54,086 nt of DNA from Candidatus Abyssobacteria bacterium SURF_17. GTDB lineage: Bacteria; Abyssobacteria; SURF-5. The stretch is taken from the NCBI GenBank assembly GCA_003598055.1, contig QZKI01000005.1, forward strand, positions 1-54,086. The letters are read 5' to 3'. Below the pieces are notes generated by a model. That model worked only from the letters and a program-made list of their open reading frames with translations, was not told the origin of the DNA and ran no database searches. The stretch's first letter is position 1; every line of letters starts with the position of its first letter. Below, one piece after another: positions 35,440-42,591 of the stretch. The position numbers were made by a program, and so were the translations under genes.

Positions 35440-36423
35440 CTATGCGGCGCCAACAACGGCTACGGTTCCTATCTTCATCCCTTTCGGGTCGATGACGGGC
35501 GTGATGTTCAACTCTATCCGCTTGGCTCCCGCGTCTCCGAGCGCGACTTCTTCCTTTAGCGATTGCGAACGGTCAAAAGCGGTTTGCAAAAGGGATGCTA
35601 TGTTCTTGTCGGATTTGAGACCGCCGATGTCTCCAATGGTGACTTCCTGCGCGTCGCTGAATCCCATGAGCTTCCTCGCGATTGAGTTTATCATCACGAG
35701 TTCGCCGGCCTCATCGGTCATGAGTGCTCCCAAATTCAGCAGGTCGCAGATGTGCTCGAGCGAATGTTGGATGGCGGAAAACAGGCGAGCGTTCTGGAGA
35801 GCGACGCCGGCCGCGCTGGCGAACGCCGAAAAAATATCGAGGTCCTCCTCAGTCAGAGGACCGCTGTATCCTGCATTGAGCACTTCAATGACGCCGACCA
35901 CTTTCTCTCTCAGCTTGATGGGAACGCACATGATAGATTTTGTTTCAAACCCGGTCTTGGCATCGATTGAACCCTCGAAACGGGTATCCTTCGCCGCATC
36001 GGAGACGATTATGGGCTCGCCGGTGAGCGCCACTTGCCCCGCAATGCCCTGTCCCATCCTCAGGCGAAACTCCTGCACCTGGCTCCCCTTCTCGCCCAGC
36101 GCAATCTTGAACACAAGCTCGTTCGTACGCTCATCCAGCAGCATCAGGCTGCTGTCTTTGGCCTTCATGACCTTGGTCGCGCACGCCATCAGATATGTGA
36201 GCAGTTGGTCAAGGTCCAAAGTCGAATTGATGCTGCTGCCCACACTGATCAAGGTCGAGAGCCGCTCAATCTTCTCCTCCAGCTTGGCTCGCGTCTCCTT
36301 GAGCTCCTGTCTCAGCGCTTTTATCTCTGCCTCCTTCTCGGAGACGCTCTTCTTGTGGGCGCTGATCTCTTCTTCTCGGCTTCTTACGATGTCTTTGAGG
36401 AGTGTGAGTTCGTCGGCGGTCAT
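35440..36423 (-). CDS. Coiled coil-GAF-PAS sensory protein
   Basis: A 327-aa soluble protein: a coiled coil (about 10-60), a GAF domain (about 65-205, RMGQGIAGQVALTGEPIIVS and SIMCVPIKLREKVVGVIEVL) and a PAS-like domain (about 215-327, LGALMTDEAGELVMINSIAR). No kinase, cyclase or DNA-binding domain is attached, so it must signal through a partner. It is the first gene of the gsp-like operon and would be read from the promoter at 36563-36592, which suggests a sensor controlling secretion or pilus activity. Start is ATG 36423 (GGAGGA seven bases upstream); the TTG at 36438 overlaps that ribosome site. Confidence 0.8.
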   Translation of the reverse strand: MTADELTLLKDIVRSREEEISAHKKSVSEKEAEIKALRQELKETRAKLEEKIERLSTLISVGSSINSTLDLDQLLTYLMACATKVMKAKDSSLMLLDERTNELVFKIALGEKGSQVQEFRLRMGQGIAGQVALTGEPIIVSDAAKDTRFEGSIDAKTGFETKSIMCVPIKLREKVVGVIEVLNAGYSGPLTEEDLDIFSAFASAAGVALQNARLFSAIQHSLEHICDLLNLGALMTDEAGELVMINSIARKLMGFSDAQEVTIGDIGGLKSDKNIASLLQTAFDRSQSLKEEVALGDAGAKRIELNITPVIDPKGMKIGTVAVVGAA

Positions 36424-36562
36424 CAGAGTTTCCTCCAACGGTAGAAGGATACGTCAGTTCAGTACATCCCGCCTTGCCGGGATGTGCTCTGGATGGATAT
36501 ACTGCAAGATGTTGAACGCGCTAAGCGGCCGAAAATGCTTTTTCCGGCATCGGTCATCGCGG

Positions 36563-36592
36563 AGTATACCATAACGGAAATTGGTAAGTCAA
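36563..36592 (-). promoter_or_regulatory. Promoter for the GAF-PAS / gsp-like operon
   Basis: Minus strand TTGACT (36592-36587), an 18-base spacer ending TGG, and TATACT (36568-36563). The leader to ATG 36423 is about 130 bases. Confidence 0.65.
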
Positions 36593-36658
36593 TACTGAAA
36601 GAAAAATGAACAAGTCCCCAATACTCCTCCCGCGAGCCCTCCAATTGGGCGATTTAAC

Positions 36659-36720
36659 ATGGGCATGTATACGGTCCTCACAAGTGCCCTCTTTGCCACT
36701 CCTGCACCGTACATGCCCAT
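36659..36720. repeat. Inverted repeat ATGGGCATGTA...TACATGCCCAT
   Basis: Left arm ATGGGCATGTATACGGT (36659-36675), right arm ACCGTACATGCCCAT (36706-36720). The arms are identical except for an extra TA in the left one, and are 30 bases apart. It lies between the two divergent promoters, so it may be a hairpin or a pair of operators. Confidence 0.6.
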
Positions 36721-36802
36721 AATCCGGCTGCTGTTCACGATAAATATATCATGCTCCCTGTAAAGGCGCAAGAATGCATGCGTTGCGGTTCATGGGGCGT
36801 TC

Positions 36803-36832
36803 TTGACAAAGAAAAGCGCCAGTGGATATACT
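36803..36832 (+). promoter_or_regulatory. Promoter for the aroF-scpB-rluB operon
   Basis: TTGACA at 36803-36808, an 18-base spacer and TATACT at 36827-36832; about 60 bases upstream of the start codon. Confidence 0.7.
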
Positions 36833-36892
36833 AGGGCTCAATTGGTAAGAGGGACGCACGTTTTCACAAGTCCTTGAGGGGGCATGCGCCGT

Positions 36893-37912
36893 ATGGTTAT
36901 CGTGATGAAGCAAGAGGCTTCACCGGCCGATATTGACCATGTGGTCGAGGTTATCGAGCGACTCGGATATCGAGCACATCTGATCCGAGGCGTCGAGCGG
37001 ACCGTCGTCGCGGCCGTCGGCGACGAGCGCGGGAAAGCACGGCTTGAATCGCTCCGTGCTTTGGCGGGCGTAGAAGGCGTTGTGCCGATCTTGAAGCCAT
37101 ATAAGCTTGTCGGCCGCGAACTGAAACGGGAGCGGACGGAAATAGACGTAGATGGAGTTATTATAGGTGGGCGTGAGATTCAAGTCATCGCCGGGCCATG
37201 CAGCGTCGAGTCACGCGAACAGATCATCGAAATAGCCGAGATTGTGAAACGGGGTGGCGCAAAATTCCTTCGGGGTGGAGCATATAAGCCGCGCACCTCA
37301 CCATACAGCTTTCAGGGCCTCGAGGAGAAGGGTTTGGAGATGTTGGCGGAGGCGAGAGACCGAACCGGCCTGAAAGTGGTGACTGAGGTCATGGACGGCC
37401 ACAATGTGGAACGTGTCGCTCAGTACGCAGACATTATTCAGGTCGGCGCCCGTAACATGCAGAATTTCGCCCTCCTCAAGACCCTCGGCAAGCTGAGAAA
37501 ACCAGTGCTCCTGAAGCGCGGCATGATGTCGACCGTCGAAGAATTCCTGATGTCAGCAGAGTACATTCTGGCGGAAGGCAACTATAAGGTTATTCTGTGC
37601 GAGCGGGGCATCCGCACGTTCGAGACTTCCACGAGAAGCACGCTCGACCTGAATGCGATACCGGTAATACAAAAATTGAGTCACCTGCCCGTTATTGTCG
37701 ACCCGAGTCATGGAACCGGCAGATGGGACCTCGTCCTGCCAATGGCGAAAGCCTCTGTGGCCGCCGGCGCAGACGGCCTCATGATTGAGATTCACCCGCA
37801 CCCTGAAGAAGCATTCTCTGACGGGTACCAGTCGCTTGTCCCCAAACGCTATTTCAGCCTGATGACGGAGATTAAGCCTCTCGTTGCTGCGATGGGACGA
37901 ACGCTCGGTTGA
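36893..37912 (+). CDS. aroF: 3-deoxy-7-phosphoheptulonate (DAHP) synthase
   Basis: First enzyme of the shikimate pathway, joining phosphoenolpyruvate and erythrose 4-phosphate. It is the short, Bacillus/Thermotoga-type form (AroA-beta) with an N-terminal ferredoxin-like regulatory domain (about 1-75, [15 protein letters not shown]) and the TIM barrel ([62 protein letters not shown]). The metal Cys, His, Glu and Asp are in these motifs. I choose ATG 36893, since GAGGGGG almost touches the ATG at 36884. It probably starts the operon with scpB and rluB; its stop is 15 bases before the scpB start. Confidence 0.94.
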   Translation: MVIVMKQEASPADIDHVVEVIERLGYRAHLIRGVERTVVAAVGDERGKARLESLRALAGVEGVVPILKPYKLVGRELKRERTEIDVDGVIIGGREIQVIAGPCSVESREQIIEIAEIVKRGGAKFLRGGAYKPRTSPYSFQGLEEKGLEMLAEARDRTGLKVVTEVMDGHNVERVAQYADIIQVGARNMQNFALLKTLGKLRKPVLLKRGMMSTVEEFLMSAEYILAEGNYKVILCERGIRTFETSTRSTLDLNAIPVIQKLSHLPVIVDPSHGTGRWDLVLPMAKASVAAGADGLMIEIHPHPEEAFSDGYQSLVPKRYFSLMTEIKPLVAAMGRTLG

Positions 37913-37926
37913 ATTGCGAGGAACAG

Positions 37927-38610
37927 ATGGAAGAATACGAGGGCATCACCGATCCTGTGCAGCAAGAACCCGGAAATGAAACCGGCGCTGAGTCCCCGGA
38001 ATCAACGCAGTCGGATATGGATGCCCCTTCTATTGAAGAGGGCGCGGAGCAGACACCCAATGGCTCGGACTTGCCCGACGAGGAGTTGCGATCCATTGTA
38101 GAGGTTCTGCTGCTTGTAAGCGACAAGCCGCTTTCCGTTTCCCGGATACGGGAAGTGCTCGATGGTCCCGCTCCCAAGAAAATCGAAGAAATCGTCGCAC
38201 AGGTGCAGCAGCGACTCTCGGAATATGGTTTCCCGTTTCAGGTGCGCGAAGTCGCAGGAGGCTACGTGCTCTCCACCCTCCCGAAGTACGCTCCTTGGGT
38301 CCAAAAATTCTACTCGCCGAGAATCAGGGCCTCCAGACTGTCGCAAGCGGCGCTTGAAACACTCGCCGTAATCGCATATAAACAGCCGGTCACCCGCGCC
38401 GAAATAGAGGCCATCAGAGGGGTGAATGTTGACAGCACCCTCCGCACGCTCTTGGAAAAGCGGCTTGTCGAAATCGTCGGCTACAAAGATGTTATCGGAA
38501 AACCCGCCACGTACGGAACTACCACCGAATTCCTCCTCCACTTCGGACTCAAGGCATTGAGCGACCTGCCCTCTGTCGAGGAACTCCGCCGCGCTGGTTC
38601 TGACGCATGA
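37927..38610 (+). CDS. scpB: Segregation and condensation protein B
   Basis: ScpB dimers bind ScpA and regulate SMC. Two winged-helix domains are present: about 50-130 (LRSIVEVLLLVSDKPLSVSR) and 135-215 with the family signature ALETLAVIAYKQPVTRAEIE and IRGVNVDSTLRTLLEKRLVE, then GRPATYGTT-like KPATYGTTTEFLLHFGL. A 48-residue acidic N-terminal extension is not conserved. The frame opens with TTG 37909, but ATG 37927 has GAGGA just upstream. scpA is not adjacent, which is unusual since scpA usually precedes scpB; smc is 30 kb away. It overlaps rluB by four bases (ATGA). Confidence 0.93.
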   Translation: MEEYEGITDPVQQEPGNETGAESPESTQSDMDAPSIEEGAEQTPNGSDLPDEELRSIVEVLLLVSDKPLSVSRIREVLDGPAPKKIEEIVAQVQQRLSEYGFPFQVREVAGGYVLSTLPKYAPWVQKFYSPRIRASRLSQAALETLAVIAYKQPVTRAEIEAIRGVNVDSTLRTLLEKRLVEIVGYKDVIGKPATYGTTTEFLLHFGLKALSDLPSVEELRRAGSDA

Positions 38611-39320
38611 GACTTCACCGTTTCCTCGCGCTCGCCGGCGTGGCCTCACGCCGCAAATGCGAACAATTGATAGCTGCCGGACGCATATCCGTAAACGGCT
38701 CGGTGATGCGGACCCTCGGAACATCTGTTAATCCCGAGCATGACTCCGTCACTCTGGACGGCGAGCACGTCACTATCGAACAGAAGGTGTATGTGCTCAT
38801 ACATAAGCCGCAAGGATACCTGACCTCCGTCACTGACGCGAGGGGACGCCACACGGTGAGCGAACTCGTGAGCACGCTGCCTGTCCGTCTCTATCCTGTG
38901 GGAAGACTTGATATGGACACCGAGGGCGTCCTTCTCATGACCAATGACGGAGAGTTGTGTCATCGACTCACCCATCCCAGATTCGGAGTGGAAAAGACAT
39001 ACCACGCCGAAGTCCTCGGGAAACCTTCAACGGAAGCCCTTGAAAAGCTGAGGACAGGAGTCGATATCAGAAACGGCAAAACTTCCCCCGCGAGAGTGAA
39101 GCTCTTGAAGGTGGGGCGTGAACAGTCCACTCTTGAAATCATCATTCATGAAGGCCGGAAAAGACAAGTGAAAAGGATGTGCAAGGCCATCGGGCATCCT
39201 GTTGTACGACTCAAACGTGTAGAGTTCGGCGGCATTCGGCTCGGAAATCTGACGCCTGGAAGCTATCGCTTGCTGTCGCCCTCGGAGGTTGCATCGCTCA
39301 AGAAAACGGCGGGATTATAA
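38607..39320 (+). CDS. rluB: RsuA/RluB-family pseudouridine synthase
   Basis: It forms pseudouridine in rRNA (23S for RluB). Residues 1-60 are an S4 RNA-binding domain (MRLHRFLALAGVASRRKCEQ), residues 65-225 the catalytic domain with the signature PVGRLDMDTEGVLLMTNDGE, whose first Asp in GRLDMDTEG is the nucleophile, and a final GRKRQVKRMCKAIGHPV. The scpB-rluB pair with ATGA overlap is common in bacteria, which supports RluB rather than RsuA or RluE. 237 aa is normal. Confidence 0.94.
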   Translation: MRLHRFLALAGVASRRKCEQLIAAGRISVNGSVMRTLGTSVNPEHDSVTLDGEHVTIEQKVYVLIHKPQGYLTSVTDARGRHTVSELVSTLPVRLYPVGRLDMDTEGVLLMTNDGELCHRLTHPRFGVEKTYHAEVLGKPSTEALEKLRTGVDIRNGKTSPARVKLLKVGREQSTLEIIIHEGRKRQVKRMCKAIGHPVVRLKRVEFGGIRLGNLTPGSYRLLSPSEVASLKKTAGL

Positions 39321-39389
39321 CTGTGTCTTCCGGAAAGTGTACGATTTTCGGTCGGAAATCAAAAACCCAAAATAGATTCATTGCGCCTC

Positions 39390-39418
39390 TTGCGCATGCA
39401 GAATTGGTATGGTATAAT
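39390..39418 (+). promoter_or_regulatory. Promoter of the candidate small RNA
   Basis: TTGCGC at 39390-39395, a 17-base spacer ending TGG, and TATAAT at 39413-39418. A perfect extended -10. Confidence 0.55.
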
Positions 39419-39423
39419 ATGCA

Positions 39424-39505
39424 CGACATTACGGCGTCAAGCCGTAATCGTACCTCTCCTCATTGGGCTGAGTGTTTGGGGTGACACTCAGCCTTCTCTC
39501 CTTTT
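39424..39505 (+). ncRNA. Candidate small regulatory RNA
   Basis: About 82 bases from a predicted start just after TATAAT. Hairpin 1 is ATTACGGC/GCCGTAAT (39428-39435, 39441-39448; 5-base loop). A single-stranded stretch CGTACCTCTCCTCATT follows; its CCTCTCC could pair with AGGAG ribosome sites. Hairpin 2 is GGCTGAGTGT/ACACTCAGCC (39466-39475, 39484-39493; 8-base loop TTGGGGTG), followed by TTCTCTCCTTTT, a plausible terminator. No known family is recognised. Alternatively hairpin 2 is just the terminator of the rluB operon. Confidence 0.45.
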
Positions 39506-39763
39506 AGGGCCAAAAGGCTACGACAATAAGTCCCCGTCAGTCCGAATTGCGCAAACGGCTCTATGGTATAATCTTCCATCCAAAGCATAAATCGGCCTTT
39601 GCAGCATTGTCATCGCTCGCAACGCGCGTCGCATGGGGGGTGTCCGGAACAAACCGACCAGTAGGTTCTTATCATCTTCGCACGGAGCTTGCTGTCGGCA
39701 TGCCAGGAGGACTGAATCTGCAATTAATCCGAAATCGAAAACCCAAGACAGATATGCCCGCGT

Positions 39764-40834
39764 TCATTCGCGGTTGCCGCTACTCGGCGTTGCCTGATTC
39801 ACGGTCGTATCTATGGTCGGAATAACCGACATGCCCACCCTGAGCACACGAGACGGATTCGCTGACTCCTCAAGCACTATTTTCACGGGAATGCGCTGAA
39901 CGACCTTGACGAAGTTGCCGGTCGCGTTCTCCGGCGGAAACAGCGAAAAAACCGCACCCGTGCCCGCCATGATGCTTTCGACTCTTCCCTTGAGCTTGAG
40001 CCCCGGATACGTATCAACCTCTATCTCGACCGGCTGGCTGGGGCTCACCCGCTTAAGCTGCGTTTCCTTATAATTCGCGATAATCCACAGGTCATCGAGC
40101 GGCACCACCATCATGAGCGGTTGTCCCGGCTGGATACGGTTGCCCACCTCGACCGTTTTGCGGGTGATATGACCCCTGGCCGGTGAAAAAATCTCCGTGT
40201 AGCTCAGGTTCAGTCGTGCATCGTCCAACTCGGCTTCTCGCTTGAGAACCAGCGGATGCGTTGCTCCATCCGGCACATCTCCCAGCGCCGCACGCGCTCG
40301 CCTCAGTTCCTCAACGGCTGTCTTCACCGCCGCCGCAGTCGCTTCACGGTTCGTGAGCGCTCTATCCAATGCATCCTGCGGGGCGACTCCCTCCTGCGCC
40401 AGTGATTTCGCTCTGTCCAGGTCCAGGTCCGCCTGCTTCAGATTCGCTTTCATCTGTGCGAGCCGCGCTTCAGCGGCATCAACTGCCGCCCGCATCTGCG
40501 CCACCTCGTTTTTCGCCAACTCGAGCGCAGCCTCCGCATCGCGCACTGCTACCTCAAAGGGAGCTGCATCCAGCTTCGCGAGGAGTTGACCGCTCTCAAT
40601 AAGCTGGTTGTCGTCTACGAGTACCGCAACCACTGTTGCGGACACACGAGAACTGATAACATGAATGTGTCCATGTACGTACGCATCGTCTGTCGAAATA
40701 TATATCTGAGCGCGGTGCCAGAAGTAGTAGGCTACGGTGATCCCAGCCAGCACGAACACAAGCAAGATTATCGCGGCCAGTCTCCTTCGACCTCTCGAGC
40801 GGGCATTAGGCTGCTTCTCATTATTATTCCCCAT
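39764..40834 (-). CDS. HlyD/EmrA-family membrane fusion protein
   Basis: A periplasmic adaptor that links an inner-membrane pump to the outer membrane. It has an N-terminal anchor (about 17-37, RRRLAAIILLVFVLAGITVA), STDDAYVHGHIHVISSRVSA, an alpha-hairpin (about 90-190), lipoyl halves and a beta-barrel (PLMMVVPLDDLWIIANYKE), closest to EmrA. The start is ATG 40834 (GGAAGGA five bases upstream); the frame runs to 40936, but the promoter lies there. No EmrB, ABC transporter or TolC gene is adjacent, so it is an orphan here and its partner must be elsewhere. Confidence 0.9.
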   Translation of the reverse strand: MGNNNEKQPNARSRGRRRLAAIILLVFVLAGITVAYYFWHRAQIYISTDDAYVHGHIHVISSRVSATVVAVLVDDNQLIESGQLLAKLDAAPFEVAVRDAEAALELAKNEVAQMRAAVDAAEARLAQMKANLKQADLDLDRAKSLAQEGVAPQDALDRALTNREATAAAVKTAVEELRRARAALGDVPDGATHPLVLKREAELDDARLNLSYTEIFSPARGHITRKTVEVGNRIQPGQPLMMVVPLDDLWIIANYKETQLKRVSPSQPVEIEVDTYPGLKLKGRVESIMAGTGAVFSLFPPENATGNFVKVVQRIPVKIVLEESANPSRVLRVGMSVIPTIDTTVNQATPSSGNRE

Positions 40835-40911
40835 CTGATTCCTTCCACGGGCAACGAACGAGACCTTTGGCCAGAAGAGCGGGATGAACGGCCATGGGAA
40901 TACCGACAGTG

Positions 40912-40940
40912 AATATATCAGAAAACGCCGGCCCATTCAA
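40912..40940 (-). promoter_or_regulatory. Promoter for the HlyD-family gene
   Basis: Minus strand TTGAAT (40940-40935), a 17-base spacer ending TGA, and TATATT (40917-40912). It overlaps the upstream extension of the open frame and so supports ATG 40834. Confidence 0.65.
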
Positions 40941-41003
40941 GTTGCCCCGAACGGCATCTTTATCAGGTGACGTTCCGCATGGATTTCCCTGTGCACCAGG
41001 GTT

Positions 41004-41032
41004 TTGACAATCAGTCCGGCGCGGGGTACAAT
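41004..41032 (+). promoter_or_regulatory. Promoter for the DUF362 / radical SAM genes
   Basis: TTGACA at 41004-41009, a 17-base spacer and TACAAT at 41027-41032; 85 bases before the ATG at 41117. It is divergent from the HlyD promoter. Confidence 0.7.
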
Positions 41033-41116
41033 ATAAATAAGTAAATCCGCGCAGGGAGTCTCAAGTCAAAGAGGTCATTCCCCGCTTCGCAATCGCTACA
41101 GGAGTTTACCTGCCGA

Positions 41117-42136
41117 ATGGAGAAAGCGAAACACACGAGACGCCGGTTTCTCAAGTATTTTCCTGCCCTACCAGCCGGGCTATGGACGCTTTCGCGAGCG
41201 CGCAGATCTGCAGCAGAGCCACTATCTCTGACTTCGGCAGCCACATCCCGGCCTTCAACAGTTGCAGTCGCGACGAGCTCGGAGCTCGTAAAGGGAAACG
41301 CAACCGAACCCACACCTGAAATAGCCAGAATCCTCAATGAAGCCATTGCTGCCGTTACCGGAAAGGCCGATGCGCGTTCGGCATGGAAAGGCCTGTTCTC
41401 GCCCGCCGACGTAATAGGAATAAAGGTAAACTGTCTCGCCGGGCCGGGACTCTCATCGCATCCGGAAGTTGTTGCGGCCATCGTCGAAAGTCTGGCTGAC
41501 GCAGGCTTCACGAAAGAGAGAATCATCGTTTGGGACAGAACCGAGCGTGAGCTCGCGTCTGTGGGGTTTACTGAACAAAGCGTCAATGGCGCAAGAATTC
41601 TCGCGACAGATTCGCCGGGAATCGGATATGAAAATGATATCGAATTCTCGGGTGAGGTCGGCTCGTGTTTCAGCCGCATACTCACAAGGGTGTGCACTGC
41701 GTTAATCAACGTGCCTGTCCTGAAAGACCATGACCTCGCCGGGGTCTCGCTCGGCATGAAGAACTTCTACGGCGCTATCCATAATCCGAACAAATATCAC
41801 GATAACAATTGTGACCCGTACGTGGCAGATGTGTGCGCGCATCCGCTGATTGCGCGCAAACTGAGACTCGTGGTGTGCGACGCGCTCATCGGGCAATATC
41901 ACGGCGGGCCGGCCCCGCGTCCGCAATGGTCATGGCAGGCGGGCAGCCTGATAGTTTCTCGCGACCCCGTTGCCGTTGACCGAATAGGCCTCGCAATAAT
42001 CGAAGAAAAGCGGAAAGAGGCCGGCATGCAGTCGCTCAAAGATGTCGGCCGCGAACCGAAATATATACAAACGGCGGCACAGCGCGGCCTCGGAACCGCG
42101 GACATCGGGAAAATATCCAAGGTCAGTATTTCGTGA
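41117..42136 (+). CDS. Tat-exported DUF362 protein
   Basis: The N-terminus HTRRRFLKYFPALPAGLW is a Tat signal (RRRFLK), so the folded protein should leave the cytosol. The body matches the DUF362 family: IGIKVNCLAGPGLSSHPEVV, IIVWDRT, NVPVLKDHDLAGVSLGMKNF YG region and the late DPVAVDRIGL. DUF362 domains are often fused to ferredoxins; this one has no ferredoxin cysteines. The function is unknown. Downstream is a Tat-type radical SAM protein, now separated by a small element. Tat-type DUF362 and radical SAM genes side by side suggest a joint, unknown task at the membrane. Confidence 0.85.
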   Translation: MEKAKHTRRRFLKYFPALPAGLWTLSRARRSAAEPLSLTSAATSRPSTVAVATSSELVKGNATEPTPEIARILNEAIAAVTGKADARSAWKGLFSPADVIGIKVNCLAGPGLSSHPEVVAAIVESLADAGFTKERIIVWDRTERELASVGFTEQSVNGARILATDSPGIGYENDIEFSGEVGSCFSRILTRVCTALINVPVLKDHDLAGVSLGMKNFYGAIHNPNKYHDNNCDPYVADVCAHPLIARKLRLVVCDALIGQYHGGPAPRPQWSWQAGSLIVSRDPVAVDRIGLAIIEEKRKEAGMQSLKDVGREPKYIQTAAQRGLGTADIGKISKVSIS

Positions 42137-42164
42137 ACAGCCAAATCACAAGAAGAGTGAGAAT

Positions 42165-42591
42165 GGAACCGCCGATGAACGCCGATTGGAATTGGATAGA
42201 ATCACAGAATCTATTATTGGTTGTGCTTACAAAGTAAGCAACACGCTTGGCGCCGGCTTTGTGGAGAAAGTCTACGAAAATGCGCTTGCCATAGAACTAC
42301 GAAAGGCGGGCTTCAGAACAGAGCAGCAGCATCCCATTCGAGTAAGGTATGACGGTGCAATAGTCGGTGAGTTTACGGCAGACTTGCTCGTAGAAGGCAT
42401 GATTATCGTGGAACTGAAAGCAGTCAAGGCATTCGACGAAGTTCATTCCGCCCAATGCATGAATTATCTGAGGGCTACAGGACTTCCCGTTTGTCTGTTG
42501 ATTAACTTTGGCAAGCCAAAGGCAGAGGTAAAACGCATTGTCCAAGGCTTCTAATCTTCATCGGCGTTCATCGGCGTTCATCGGCGGTTCC
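42165..42591. mobile_element. 427-bp element with perfect 22-bp terminal inverted repeats carrying a GxxExxY gene
   Basis: The left end (42165-42186) starts GGAACCGCCGATGAACGCC and the right end (42570-42591) is its exact reverse complement. Direct AAT triplets flank both sides (42162-42164, 42592-42594), like a 3-bp target duplication. The ends are built of a 10-base unit, GATGAACGCC: one full unit in the left end, two in the right (plus a part). The single gene inside encodes a GxxExxY protein, and no transposase is present, so the element would need help from elsewhere. It separates the DUF362 gene from the radical SAM gene. Confidence 0.7.
42186..42554 (+). CDS. GxxExxY protein (PD-(D/E)XK-like)
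   Basis: The motif GFVEKVY (GxxExxY) and the nuclease-like core GEFTADLLVEGMIIVELKA (a D...ExK pattern) identify the GxxExxY family, small proteins of unproven function related to PD-(D/E)XK nucleases. The frame is open upstream into the previous gene, but no ATG in the element is in frame: the only ATG of the left end (42175) is out of frame, so a TTG (42186 or 42192) without a ribosome site must be used, or the gene is off. With one more 10-base unit the ATG would be in frame (Met-Asn-Ala-Asp-Glu-Arg). It overlaps the next gene's only start. Confidence 0.8.
   Translation: MELDRITESIIGCAYKVSNTLGAGFVEKVYENALAIELRKAGFRTEQQHPIRVRYDGAIVGEFTADLLVEGMIIVELKAVKAFDEVHSAQCMNYLRATGLPVCLLINFGKPKAEVKRIVQGF

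Larger units (their letters stand above)
36424..36892. other. 469-bp divergent region between the gsp-like operon and aroF
   Basis: It holds a minus-strand promoter, a plus-strand promoter and a long inverted repeat between them (36659-36720). No gene is supported. Confidence 0.65.
39321..39763. other. 443-bp gap with a candidate small RNA and a second promoter-like site
   Basis: It lies between rluB (+) and the HlyD gene (-), which converge. It contains an extended promoter (39390-39418), two hairpins that end in a T-rich run (39424-39505) and a second TATGG-TATAAT at 39563-39572 preceded by ATTGCGC. No protein gene is supported after either promoter. Confidence 0.6.

Noticed and set aside
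35162..36574. 470-codon plus-strand frame opposite the GAF-PAS and GspI genes
   Set aside because: Ser-rich antisense shadow; both minus-strand genes have clear domains and ribosome sites.
42042..42185. Upstream extension of the GxxExxY frame into the DUF362 gene
   Set aside because: It overlaps 95 bases of a conserved gene and crosses the element's end; it does not resemble the family.
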